DNA of 64,000 nt from Coniochaeta sp. PMI_546 (GCA_021432605.1 MU271150.1:496001-560000); one strand, 5' to 3'; positions 10,895-22,452 are shown, counted from the stretch's first letter. The notes: generated by a model from the letters alone, not told the origin. Program-made: numbers and translations.

Positions 10895-13266
10895 TTAATG
10901 CTCCAGCAGACGCAAGCTTCCCTGCACAACCACGTTCTCGAGGATCGATCCTGGCGGGACATCGATGGTCTGGCCCTCGGTAGCGACGATGATGACGGTG
11001 CCCTTGAGCGTCACGCCGCGGCCGAGGTTGACCGCGCCGGTGATGGTCAGGTGGTCCAGCTCGATGATCTTGGGGATGCTGGGGATGCGCTTCTGGAAGT
11101 CCGACACCTTCTTGAAGTCGGAGCCGAGCTTGATGAGCGGGGCGTCGCCGAAGCGCTGGGTGCTCATCTGCAGCATGCCGTGCTTGAGCGTGTACAGGTC
11201 CGACTTGACCAGCATCAGGTCGGAGCACGTCTTGACGGGCAGGAAGCGGCGGCGGGGGACGTTGACGCCGTGCGCGTTCTTGAAGTGGCGGATGGCGGCG
11301 CCGACGGCCGTCTCGAGCTGGATGATGGAGACGTCGCTCTCGCCCTTCTTGTCGCCGGGGATGGTCTTTGCGTTGGGGATGATCTCCATCTCGAGCTCGT
11401 CGTTCTCGACCACGCGCTTGATCGCCTTGACGTTCATCCAGATGTTGTTGGTGTTGAAGTACTTGAACTTCTTGATCGACTTGAACTCATTCACGTGCTC
11501 CTTGGGGACCTGGGCAATCTCGAGGAGACGGACGCTGCCCTCGTAGTCAATGATGGTGCCACCCTTGACGTCGGCCTTGGTCTTGTTGGTGAGCTCCATG
11601 ATGTACTCGGCCTCGGTCTCGACCATGTGTTGGAGGATGCGGAGATCGACCACAGCACCGAGGTTGTCGGCGTTGGACAGGAAGATGATCTCAATGCCGC
11701 GCTGGATCAGCTTCTCGAGAATGCCGGAGTTGTACAGAGACTCGAAGACGTCTCCGTGGCCGGGGGGATACCAGTCGTGGAGAGGCGAGTCGAAGGACTT
11801 TGGAACTGGGAGAAGCGAGTCCTTGTAGATGCGGGGGTATCTGGATTGGTTGAAGGTGAGAATGTCGACGTTGTGACCCTCGTACTTCTTGATGATTGCG
11901 GCAGTATCCTCGTCTGTGTTGAAGGAGTTCATGAGGATGATGGGGACGTTGGAGTCGTAGGTCCGGTTGAGGTGCTCGACCTGGCGGACGGAGAGATCCA
12001 AGAAGGACATGCCGTCGCGGACCTCAATGACGGATTTGGGACCAACACAGCCCATGGAGGTACCAAGACCGCCGTTAAGCTTGAGCACAGCCAGTTTGTT
12101 AAGGAAACCCTTGGTCTCGACGTCGGGAAGGTCATCATAGTCGACAACCTGGCCCTGAGCGGGAGGGGCAATGCGCTCCCAGTTGCTGCAAACACGTAAG
12201 CCAGTCTCCTCGTTTGGTTTGCTTAGGCGTAGGACCTACACCTCGTTGCCCTTGGCCTTGTTGTTCAAGTACCGGCGGAAGAGAGCGAAGAAGTTGTCCA
12301 TCTCCACCTCGAAGAGCTAGAATAACTGTTAGAATTCTGCTCGTATATGTATGCAAAGTATGCGGTGTACTTGCCTTCTTCTGTTCGGGGTCCTTGACAG
12401 TCTCGGCAAGCTGCGTGAGGCGGTTCCGCATCTGTGCCGCCGCGATATTCGTGGAGGTGTTCTCGAAAGCCTGCGGGAAGTACTTGTTAGCGAGTGTTCA
12501 TCTGTAGATCATCAAGCCCTACGGAAAGAACAACCACAGGGCCGACGAAGACCGGTAAGCTCGCCATCGAAACCGCTTGAATATGAGCAATGCTGGTGTG
12601 AATGCATGCAGATGGTTGAACGCTGAGTCGTCGCGCTGCTAGTCTAGGCACCTGGCGCGGCACTAGTGAGGATTAAATACCAGAGCCACGGCACCAACGC
12701 GATGTTCCTCATGTGAGAACAGAAGGGTCCGAATTAGCGCCCTTGTGCGATTTCAGGTGCAGTGTTCCGCTTCGTTCACCAGGCTCGTGCTTTCGAATCA
12801 TGCCATAACAACCACCTCCTCGGACAGGGACGAAATCTGCGCATTGAGCGCCATTGCTAGGTCTCACTCTCTTCGACATAACCGAGCTGTTCACAGCAGT
12901 CAAAGCCAGTCTTCCTGGTTTGCTCCTTTGGGGCAAGGGAGTCCAGAGCCGAAAGGCCCGTAAGGCTGAGTGAGAAGCCAATCTGCTTTTTCCACGGTCC
13001 TGGCTTCAAGGCCACAAACGAGCACCAGGACAGCGCGAATGAGCTCTCAAAGCTGGGTCCACAAAGCAAAATAATCCATATGCTGAGCACCAGTCCATGG
13101 CGAAGACAAACAAGCAAGGGGTTCGGGGAGGGCATCATCACGTCGGTTGGCTTACCATGTGTGACCGAGTCTTGCCATGGTGCTTTCTGGCGAAGGTCTC
13201 CTCGTCGCCGTTGCCATTGCCCGGCTTCAGATGAGTTGGCAGAACTGCCTTAAGTGTGTCCGCCAT
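10895..13266 (-). CDS. UTP-glucose-1-phosphate uridylyltransferase (UGPase)
   Basis: Makes UDP-glucose from UTP and glucose-1-phosphate for beta-glucan, glycogen, trehalose and glycoprotein synthesis. There are five exons: 13266-13156, 12470-12375, 12316-12240, 12185-10895, with intron 1 being 685 nt; the protein is 524 residues (yeast Ugp1 has 499). That list is four coding exons; any 5' non-coding exon was not sought. The nucleotide-binding signature [17 protein letters not shown] begins near residue 130. The [25 protein letters not shown] and [10 protein letters not shown] segments follow in family order, and the C-terminus is a left-handed beta-helix ([20 protein letters not shown]). Intron 2 (12374-12317) has a GCAAGT donor, a GC-AG intron, required to read [14 protein letters not shown] in frame. 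The conserved early peptide ([23 protein letters not shown]) confirms exons 1-2. Confidence 0.96.
12317..12374 (-). other. GC-AG intron of the UGPase gene
   Basis: A 58-nt intron with donor AAG/GCAAGT, a CTAAC branch sequence and a TAG acceptor. The neighbouring exons are both in phase 0. The only nearby GT (four bases downstream of the G of GC) would leave the wrong phase, so the GC donor is required by the reading frame. Confidence 0.85.
12471..13155 (-). other. Long (685 nt) first intron of the UGPase gene
   Basis: Bounded by ATG/GTAAGC after the 37-residue first exon and by CCCGCAG/GCT before the second. The other introns in this window range from about 50 to 140 nt. It holds no open frame I can support. 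Confidence 0.85.
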
Positions 13267-15645
13267 CTTGTCTGTCGTCTTGGGGCTTGTATGCGAAGAT
13301 ATGTGGGAAGCAAAAGCTCGATTCGGTGTTTCTGAGGGTATCGAGAAGGCGGCAGCAAGATGTTGTAGATGGGCAAATGGAAGATGAGGTCGAGTTCGCT
13401 GGGGGGAAGACAGGCTGGTTTCCTACTTTACAAAAGGATGATTAGCCTTGACGTAATGACAGTTCAGGTACTGCCACAGTAGACTCCTTCCGAGCGGAGC
13501 TGCCCAGCTTTGTTCCATTTTGGCGCAAAGTCAGTCGTTCTTTTCTCCGCTACAACCCAACAGCCATTCCAATCACGGTGGAGCTTCTTCAACAGACGAG
13601 CTGCCTGCTGTCCTGCCTGCTAGCATCGAGACCAGAGGAGGGGCAATTGAGGGGCAAAAGGGGCGAGTTCCTTCCAATCAGCGGCCCGAGCTATTAAATC
13701 GGCACTACTCACGCTTGCAACTTCAACGGACCAAGATGGTTACTTCGCGGGACAGGATGTCGGACTTGTACGTCAGAGGTTCCAGGTTACAAGATGGATT
13801 TTGCGAGACCGGGAGATGGCGAATGGAGCGGAGGAGAGGGGAGAGAGAGAGAGAGGAGGCGAGGACGATAGCAGAGAAAAGAAGAACTCTACACCCGGGG
13901 AAAAGGGGGGTCCTTCAACTTATTATCGTCGCTTTTCGATGCTCAGCAGCTCAGCCGAGAAATTGTTAACCACCCAGGTACCCTGGGCTGCCTGGTGAGC
14001 TTGACTGCATTCGATACGAAAAGGCAGCGGTGAAGGTGGGGCGTGTACTTAGTGGAGGGGTCAAATATCAGCTTTCCAGCTTGGCTGTGGCGTCACAGTT
14101 GACAGGGATCTTTGGCGTGCTGCTGCCGAACTGAAGAACATATCACTGTAACAACTTTTCTGCACCTGGAAGGACGACAGGACGAAAGATATGAAGCAGA
14201 GGGAATGTCTCGTAGCCCTCAGCCTTCAGATGTGTAGCCTTCCTTTCTGTTTTGCAGTATGCAATGGCCTGTATGCCATCGAGCTACCTTACAGTACCTT
14301 ATGATTCGTGTGGGCCTGTCTGCTACACTTTTCGACGGCAGTTGGACCAGCGTGATTTAATCCCCGATTTTAAGGAACGTGGTCCTAATTTCAGCGTGGT
14401 ATTGATATCGATATCGGGTTGCCCAACGATGATATCCCGGATGTCGAACCTCAATGTCTCGATATTGACGCCAGGAAGCAGCACCATCAGCTTCGCCTCC
14501 CAGATATTGCCTCAGCACCATTTGTCCGACATGCTGCCGCTTCCGACAGCGGCATAAGCGACATATCAGCCGCTGTTGACTTAAAATGTGAAGAATCATC
14601 TTCCGTCTCAGCCTCATCTGACAAGAACAAGTACATGTACTTTCATCCTTGGCCGGGCTGATCTAAACTGTGGATTCATCTCGCCATTTCCCTGGTAACC
14701 GGCGGCTCTGCCCAGCGTCGTGTTGAGGTTCAGACAGACGGGAACTAAAAAGGGGACTTGGCCGGAAAGCTTCCAACGGGAAATTTGATAACGACTACGA
14801 CTTTTCCTCTTTGGACCCCTGGCTCCATGAGGCGCTTCAATATTGTTGCCAACCGGGCAACGAAGCTCAAATTAACGTTTTCGAGATTGAGGACAGGATA
14901 TGACTGGTGGAATATGCGAGATGGAACAGCCAACTTTGGGAGCAACATTGGAACCGCTTCTGGCCTTGGCAGTGTGGTGTCCATTCTGAAGGCAATATCA
15001 CCATTCAAGCCTCTTCCTCGGCCCAACATTCCGTTTCTCCTGGTCCCTTGTGAGGAAGTCCCTGCGTACATCAATCTCACCCGTCAGCACGTGGGGGCAC
15101 ACAGCCTTCCGACTGCTCGGAATTCTTAAGCTTCGGGTCTTCCACTCTATCGATAGCATCTGATCGCTTACTGCCATGTTTGACCGCCCTATTGTTACGT
15201 GCCAGGGCTTGAGACGACAAATATCAATGAGGCCGGCAAGGCTGGCCTGTATCATTCTACCTCTTCCATTCCTGCCATCCAGAGGCCTGGTGAACGTAGT
15301 CCCAGAGGAGTAGAGGAGCACCCTTCAACGTGAATTCTCTCCTCTCGCAGCTAGCGAGCTGCTCGCAAGTACACATGAACAAGAATTCAACGCTTCTCTA
15401 ATGCTCTCAAGTGGTGCCCAATTGGTGTTCACTCTTGAAAGAATGTACTTCAGAATTTCTATTAATGGCTCAGGAGCTTAAGGTTGCTTCCTGGTCGTGA
15501 CCGCCTTCCGTATCAGGAACATGTTGCCCCTCCCCCGAAGTTCGGAGTGCGGCAGAATTCTGCTAATTTTCGAGCCCGGGGTTGTGTCATACCTTTCTCC
15601 AATTGATGACTCTTTCCAGGATATTCTCGCCATATTGCTGCCGCC
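13267..15645. other. Divergent intergenic region between UGPase and LYS2
   Basis: About 2.4 kb serving two divergent promoters. It contains a purine GA tract (about 13827-13863) and several short unconvincing frames on both strands. A CTTTCCAG at 15612-15619 with a GCTAAT upstream could be a 5'-UTR intron acceptor. I found nothing resembling the N-terminal ~230 residues of yeast Lys2 here. Confidence 0.45.
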
Positions 15646-18600
15646 ATGGGCCTTCCCGATCCCACCATTGACCTCGACTGGAGTGGCTACATTGGCGCCA
15701 TCCACGAGATATTCCACAAGAATGCATTGAAGAATCCCGACGCGCCGTGCGTCACCGAAACGGCCTCGTCCACCACGCCCGAGAGGAGATTCAACTATAA
15801 ACAGATCTATGAGGCGTCCAACATCTTGGCCAACCAGCTCCGGGAAGCTGGCATCACCAATGGCGATGTCGTTATGATCTTTGCCTACCGTTCCGTCGAA
15901 CTCGTCATCGCCTTCATGGGAACCCTTGCTGCCGGCGCCACTATCACTGTCCTAGACCCCGCGTACCCCCCGGCGAGACAACAGATCTACCTTGAAGTCT
16001 CACGACCCAAGGCCCTGATCACGATTGGCAGAGCCAGGGACGAGAACGGCACTTTCGCGCCGCGTGTACAGAAGTACATTGACGAGGAGCTGTCTCTCAA
16101 GATACGAGTGCCCGAGCTACGGATGAGCGATGATGGCCACCTTACCGGTGGCGAGGTTGACGGGAAGGAGGTCTTCACCGACACTGAACGCAAAGCATCA
16201 GCGCCTCCAGATGTTCTGGTGGGGCCAGACTCAACAAGTATCCTGAGCTTTACCAGTGGCACGACATCCACACCCAAGTACGGAGATCCAGCGACTCTTA
16301 AAGTTCGGACATTAGCTGACTACTGTTTCCAGGGGCGTGTTGGGCAGACATTACAGCTTAACCAAGTACTACCCGTGGATGGCCAAAACGTTCAATTGGA
16401 CCTCGGAGACAAAGTTTGCTTGTCTAAGGTAAGCACTATCAAAGACCACACACGTCACAGCTCTGCTAACCCATGATATAGCGGCATAAGCCATGATCCT
16501 ATCCAGCGAGACATTTTCACTCCGATTTTCATGGGCGGGGAGCTAATTTGCCCTGCTCGCGAGAACATCGCCCACGAAAGGCTAGCTGAGTGGTTCCGCG
16601 ATCACAAACCCAACGCGGTCCATTTGACGCCCGCGATGGGTCAAATCTTGTGCGGCGGTGCCAAGGCAGAGTTCCCTTCGTTGAAGTGGGTTCTTTACGT
16701 TGGTGATATTCTGACCAAGAAGGATTGCGCTGCCCTCCGCAAGCTGGCGCCAAACGCGGACATCTGCGCTGCCTATGGTACCACTGAGACGAGCCGCGCC
16801 GTATCGTACTACCACATCAAGAGCCACGCCGAGGACCCGAATGCATTAGATAAATTCGGCGACATTGTTCCTGCCGGAAGGGGCATCGAAAACGTCCAGC
16901 TCCTCGTAGTCAACCGGGAGGATCCAACCAAGCTTTGCGGCATCGGTGAGGCTGGTGAGATTATGTTGAGAGCAGCAGGCTTGGCCGAGATAAGTCTCCC
17001 CCTTTATTGTTCTGATAGAGTCCTGCTAACATCGACTTTACGGATATCTGAACGACCCGGAGAAAACCAAGGAGAAGTTCCTCGACAACTGGTTCGTCGA
17101 CAACCAGAAGTGGGTTGAGGCTGACAACAAGGTTGCCGATCTCGCCAAGGAGCCCTGGAGAAAGTATTACAAAGGCCCACGAGACAGAATCTACAGGAGC
17201 GGCGACTTGGGGCATTTCTTGGACGATTCTGGTAACTGCGCAATCACAGGCAGAGCTGATGAACAGGTCAAAGTTCGGGGCTTCCGCATCGAGCTCAATG
17301 AGATCGATAGCAACTTGAGAGGACACCATTTGGTACGCGAGTGCAAGACGCTGCTCCGAAGAGATCGCAACGAAGAGCCAACACTGGTCAGCTACATTGT
17401 GCCTGAACACCAGGAGTGGCTCAAGTGGCTAGCAGAACGCGGCCTGGAAGACACTGAGGACCAAGGTACCGAGATCGGACCCGTCACCGTGTATTCCAAG
17501 CGCTACCGTCCAATGCAAACGGAGGTTCGGGATCATCTCAAGTCTCGATTGCCAGTTCAGGCTGTCCCGACTTACTTCATCTTCCTGAAGAAGATGCCTC
17601 TGAACCCTAACGGCAAGGTTGACAGCCCAAACCTGCCGTTCCCGGATGCGGCCCTGATCTCGGAAGAGGCTTCAGAGGAGGATCTGAAGAGGTGGGAAAC
17701 GCTCAGCAGCACCGAAAAGGAAGTGGCAGAGCAGTGGGCAACACTGATCAATGGCTTGAATGCCAGGACTTTGCAGCCCGAGTCTGATTTCTTCGAGAGT
17801 GGTGGGCACAGTCTGCTGGCCCAGCAGCTTCTCCTCAATATCCGCAAGAACATGGGGGCCAACGTGTCCATCAGCTCACTGTACTCGAACTCATCCCTCA
17901 AGGCTCTCAGCGTACAGATTGACCGCCAGCGTGAGGGCAAGGCTGATTCGGGCGAAACGGAGGACGGCGAGGCTGCATATGCCCAGTCATTCGACAAGCT
18001 GCTCGGTAGCCTCGATGCCAAGTATCAGACGGCGGACCCTGCGGCACTCTCACCGGCAGGCAAGACGACCGTCTTTGTGACTGGCGCCACGGGATTCCTA
18101 GGCTCTTACATCGTCAAGGATCTGCTCGAGCGTCAGAACATACACGTGATCGCTCATATCCGTGGAACGAAGGGCGTCCCGGCCGCCCTCGAGCGGCTCC
18201 AGAAGTCACTCCGCGGATACAGCGTATGGCAGGATTCGTGGGCCACTAGGCTCAGTGCAGTCGTTGGTGACCTGACACAGCCGCGTCTTGGACTTGATGA
18301 TGACACGTGGAAGATGCTTGGCGACACTGTCGATGTGGTTATCCATAACGGCGCCCTCGTCCACTGGGTCAAGCAGTATAAGCACCTCGAGCGCAGCAAT
18401 GTTCTGTCGACAATCGATGCCCTGCGGCTTTGTAACCAGGGCAAGCCTAAGCTTTTCACATTCGTCAGCTCGACGAGTGTTCTAGACACGGATCACTATA
18501 TCAAACTGTCACAAGAGCAGACCAGCACCGGACAAGGCGCTGTCATGGAAGCAGATGACCTGATGGGCAGCCGCACCGGTCTCGGCACCGGATACGGCCA

Positions 18601-19442
18601 GTCCAAGTGGGTAAGTAGTCTCCACAGACCCCTTTCTGCATCTGAGTAACATCCATTCTGATGGACCACGACAGGTATCTGAACAGCTCGTCCGCGAGGC
18701 TGGCAGACGCGGCCTCCTTGGATCTGTCATCCGACCTGGCTATATCCTCGGAGACGCTGCCAGCGGTGTTTGCAACACCGACGACTTCCTTATCCGCATG
18801 CTCAAGGGTTGTATCCAGCTGTCCAGCCGTCCGCACATCATCAACACAGTCAACGCCGTGCCTGTAGGTCACGTCTCGACTGTCGTCGTCGCAGCTAGCC
18901 TGAACCCCATCCCGGCCGAAACTGCGAACAGCGGCAGCGGCAGCGGCGACGTCGGCGTCCACGTCATCCACGTCACTGCCCATCCTCGCCTGCGCATGAA
19001 CGAGTATCTCTCCATCCTGAGCTACTACGGCTACGATGTTCCAGAGGTGGATTACGACCACTGGAAGGCCCAGCTCGAGACCTTCGTCTCGGCGGGGCCC
19101 GTCCAGAAGGACGAGGAACAGAGCGCTCTCATGCCTCTCTTCCACATGGCGACCAACAATCTCCCCACGACCACCCGGGCGCCGGAGCTGGACGATCGCA
19201 ATGCGGTTGCTGTCCTCAAGGCTGATGCGGACCGGTGGACGGGTGTCGACGAGAGTGCCGGAGAGGGCATCAGCAGGGAAGCTGTCGGCCGCTTCTTGAG
19301 GTATCTCGCCGAAACCGGTTTCCTGCCGTGGCCGACCAAGAGGGGTAGGGAGTTGCCGGCTATCAAGGCTGGGGTTGTCGAAGCGCAGGCGCAGGGCGCT
19401 GTCGGAGGGCGCGGTGGTGGTGTGGAACGGGGACAAAACTAA
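15646..19442 (+). CDS. lys2: L-2-aminoadipate reductase (LYS2 family)
   Basis: Reduces alpha-aminoadipate to its semialdehyde in the fungal lysine pathway, via adenylation, thioester loading and NADPH reduction. Exons: 15646-16277, 16333-16428, 16482-16989, 17042-18610, 18675-19442; 1,190 residues. The adenylation domain has SFTSGTTSTPKGVLGRH (~200-217), AYGTTETSRAVSYY, YRSGDLGHFLDD, GRADEQVKVRGFRIEL and NPNGKVD. The carrier domain has FFESGGHSLLAQQ, whose Ser (~669) takes phosphopantetheine. The reductase domain has VTGATGFLGSY (~758) and YGQSK (~930). The ATG sits in a near-ideal GCCGCCATGG context with a stop upstream in frame. Relative to yeast Lys2 (1,392 aa) it lacks the N-terminal ~230 residues. 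Intron 3 (16990-17041) appears to be AT-AC. Confidence 0.95.
16990..17041 (+). other. Apparent U2-type AT-AC intron in LYS2 gene
   Basis: A 52-nt intron with donor ATAAGT, branch sequence TGCTAAC at 17024-17030, and terminal AC eleven bases after the branch. It joins GLAE to GYLNDPEKTKEKF, the conserved LYS2 order (yeast has GLAEGY...LNKEKF). The GT-AG options I tried within the interval (GT at 16994 with AG at 17018 or 17020) run into stop codons. Confidence 0.85.
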
Positions 19443-20147
19443 AAGTCTAGATGGACGGTGAAAAGCATGGGTCTGCTGCATTATCTGCTAGTAAAGATTC
19501 ATGGAATTTAGTGGCAAGCCTGCCGGTTTCTTTTGCTCCTTGTTCTAGCACCCGTAGTCAAGGTAAAGCTCCGTGGGCATTTATGTTATAGAGAGACAGT
19601 TCGATACTTCTCGTCTTAACATCAAACAAGTGCTTACCCGCGCTGCATCGGAAGTAAGCAGCTGAACTGGTGAAACGCGCCCCGAAGCTAAATACGTGGA
19701 GCATCTCATGCAGCACACTGCATATTCAGCTCCCATGAGAAGCCGGTGGCTGATTTCACTTCTGTTCAGCTACGTTACAATTCTCCAGGGCGGTCTCTGT
19801 CCGAACTGGGCGGCAGTTAGACTTATATCGGAGCTCTACTGTCGCGTCTTGGCGTCGGATTTTCCCTGTTAGGGACACTCCGCTTGCACCGCCCTGCGGG
19901 TCCGGACTTGCTCCGCTGCTCCCTCGGCCTCGTGTCCGGTCCGACTTCAGGCTCTTCCGTATGACCTTCTGAACAGTTCCTTGACTTTTAGATGTTCCGA
20001 TCCGTGTCGTGCTTTGCATTATGATAGTCTTTTCCTCCTCTGTCATATATAATTGAAATAGATGCCAGACCTGCCCATCAAACAAGAAAATCTCACGTCG
20101 CCGCAGAGCAGGTCTAGCACAGATCCAGATCAACCTCTCCATCAAAC
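19443..20147. other. Intergenic: LYS2 3' flank and promoter of next gene
   Basis: This 705-base gap holds no supported gene. Its right end carries the TATA box listed separately. Confidence 0.5.
20046..20052 (+). promoter_or_regulatory. TATA box of the NGI1-like gene
   Basis: TATATAA 96 bases upstream of the ATG at 20148. Confidence 0.5.
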
Positions 20148-20881
20148 ATGGGCAGCACCCCGGATCAAACGCCATACTGGCAAGTCAACGTCCCCTCCCA
20201 CCTCCGGACGCCCGACTGCCCAGACTTCCTCCTCAACCTCTCACCCAAGGACCTCGGCATCATCAGCACCCCTGACTCCGCCTACCACCCGCAGCCCTGG
20301 TCCGAGGTCCGACAAATCATAGCCTCCAACCGCCTAGAGCTGTTCCAGCGCCTCCCCTCCGACCTGCGGCGCTACCTTGAGAACAACTGGCGCCTGCGCA
20401 AGGAGCACGGCAGCGTCATGAACTTTGTCCTCGGCCATCGACTCCACTGGGAGACGCCCGTCGTCGCCCGGGGCGGCGGACCCTTCGAGTACCCAGAGGA
20501 CTACAAGATCCTGTTCAACGACTGGCCTTACGGGATCGACCCGCGGATTGTGCATCTCGTCGTCTGGACCAAGTTCGAGCTGGAGGATGATCCGGCCACG
20601 GGCGACCTGACGGATCGGGCGAGGGGGGAGATCGAGGCATTTGTCACCAAGACTTTCTGTGGGAGGATACCCAGGGATAGGGTAGGTTTTTGAGTTTGTT
20701 TCTGTTGTGCGTGGGCGAGACAAGGGTGCTGACTGTGCGTTACAAGGTCATTTGGTTCAAGAACTGGGCTTCGTTGAAGTCCATCCATGCTGTTGAGCAC
20801 TTCCATGTTATGCTCTTCGATCCTGACCCGGAGCTTGTGAGGGAGGTTACTAATGGGGATACGCCTCTGTCCAGACGGTGA
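20148..20881 (+). CDS. N-acetylglucosamine-induced protein 1-like (DUF3605)
   Basis: A 222-residue protein in two exons (20148-20681, 20747-20881). The 65-nt intron has a GTAGGT donor and a CAAG acceptor. Features matching the fungal DUF3605 / Candida Ngi1-Gig1 group include an N-terminal PYWQVNVP, then [12 protein letters not shown], a basic helix with [20 protein letters not shown], the [20 protein letters not shown] block, and after the intron [23 protein letters not shown] near the end. The family is linked to GlcNAc response in Candida; its biochemistry is not well established. There is no signal peptide or membrane segment, so a cytosolic protein is likely. It is convergent with the FolB-domain gene. 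Confidence 0.85.
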
Positions 20882-21457
20882 GGCTAGTTGAAGGGTTACA
20901 GCAACAATTGTTCATAGATAGCGGGCAGGTAGGTGTTTGTGGGTTCTTTCTATAGATAAGTAGATACAGAGTAAGGCATCTAATCTTTGGGATAGCTAAG
21001 CAAGATCTTGACGTAGATGATCTTGCTAATGGCCACAACTCCTGGCTTCTTGGCGAGGGGGCGTTCCAACCAAGATGGGCTCCCTCCCTACCCATAGCTG
21101 CAGTGTCCCGCCGATGATTGCAAAGCTGAGGCGCATTGAATGCAGCGAAGTCCACGCATGTCGTTCCTTTGCCAAGAAGCGAATGTTTTCAGTCCAGAGC
21201 TCGGTTGGAAGTGCTGGTAGCTCTGTTTGAACTGTTGAATCTCGCAACTGAACTGGCGGTGGAAGACGCTTAAACTTTTTTTGCAGCGGGTCGCGGAGCG
21301 CCGACAAGAACACTGGCAGAGGCCCAGTTGAGCTTGAACGAGCGGTGTGAGTCTGGGATTCGTGGTTGACATCGGCCAATGTGTTCCTCAAGCGCCCACA
21401 CTGGTGCTGAAGTCCGAGTGGACAGCAGCGAGGTTGTTAGTTCACTTTCCCCCCAAT
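20882..21457. other. Convergent 3' intergenic region
   Basis: This 576-base gap lies between two convergent genes. Short frames occur on the minus strand, but none is supported. Confidence 0.5.
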
Positions 21458-22452
21458 CTACTCTGCTCCTTCCACCACCTTGCCCCCGAGCGTGGTCCGC
21501 ATCTCAACCGCAGGGCAGTCAGCCATCGGCACCGCTGTTGGCTTCTCCAGCGTGACCCTGATGGGAAGCTCCACATCTCTCCCTACGTCTCCCGAGCTCA
21601 ACATCTTGACTTCGCGAAAGATGACCTCTGTGATCTTGGCGCCCAGTGCCTCCAGGGTCTCGAACGAGGAGTGAGACATCGTCTAGAGAATCATCAGTTC
21701 AGCATCAAAGAGGGAGCAGGGCTACCATGTCTCACCGAAACCACCCCCTTCTCGAGCTCAGTGTACATATCCTCCAGACAGATGAAGTTGTCAAGCTCAA
21801 CGTCCGCCACAACGAACTGCTTGTTGTGCCGCTCGTTGGGATTAACGCCGACCAGCGTCGGCACCTTCAGATTCACCAGGCGAAGACTTAATGCATATCT
21901 GAGGCAGCCGTACCCCCCGGCAAATGGACCGTACAGAGTGCTCGCCGTCAGACTCACACCTTCGCCCAGCAGCGACGCCTTGGGAAACGTCAAGTTGATG
22001 CTCATGTAGCGAATAAACAGCAAGTTGAGGAACGGCGTCTCCTCACTGCCGCTGAACTCCTCCGCGTTGCCATCAACCGGCAGGCCCGTAAGCCTCGCCC
22101 AGATCATGTCGAGGACATCCTTCATGGTGGGCGACACGTCAGGCCCAGGCTGGTTGTCGGTCCCCGGCGGCGGGGGTTCGTTGTTCAGGTCATCGATGGC
22201 TTCCAGAATGGCCTTGCTCAGCTTACCGTAATGCACCGTCTCGGCGCTCAGCCGGTCGTCGGAGCAGACGGTGCCGAAGGGGTGCACGAAGGAGATCTCG
22301 GCGGATATGAGCGCGGGCTGGGCCTTGCCCGGCCGGCCCCAGGCGTCCGTGCCGCCCTGCACTATCGCTTGCAGGTTGCGGACGCGGACGACGGCCTTGG
22401 GCTCGCCGGCGATGGCGCGCACTTCCCATTGGGTTGAGAGGATGGGCACCAT
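21458..22452 (-). CDS. Dihydroneopterin aldolase (FolB) tandem-domain protein
   Basis: A folate-pathway-type protein of 313 residues in two exons (22452-21736, 21682-21458). The 53-nt intron has GTGAGA, a CTGAT-type branch and CTCTAG, and joins EKGVVS to TMSHSSFETLEAL. Two FolB-like units are visible. The N-terminal one has VRVRNLQAIVQGG-DAWGRPGK with HPFG and a TVHYGKLSKAI element (~residues 20-95). The C-terminal one (~140-310) ends in SFETLEALGAKI and VTLEKPTAVPMADCPAVEMR, which matches the usual FolB C-terminal beta strand. In fungal FOL1, two FolB domains precede HPPK and DHPS; here they stand alone with a stop right after the second. Activity is inferred; I cannot confirm catalytic Lys/Glu residues. 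The ATG at 22452 was chosen because upstream in-frame residues look like leader. Confidence 0.8.

Noticed and set aside
10898-12199. 433-residue plus-strand open frame
   Set aside because: Antisense to the well-supported UGPase exons; Asp/Val/Leu-rich with no domain.
13520-13969. 149-residue plus-strand frame in the UGPase-LYS2 gap
   Set aside because: It runs into a GA-rich simple tract and lacks any domain or splice support.
14745-15321. Overlapping 107-123-residue frames on both strands upstream of LYS2
   Set aside because: I tested whether they could be an N-terminal LYS2 exon; no resemblance to the yeast N-terminal region was seen.
16994-17020. GT-AG alternative to the AT-AC intron in LYS2
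   Set aside because: Using GT at 16994 with AG at 17018 or 17020 leads into stop codons and loses the conserved GYLND sequence.
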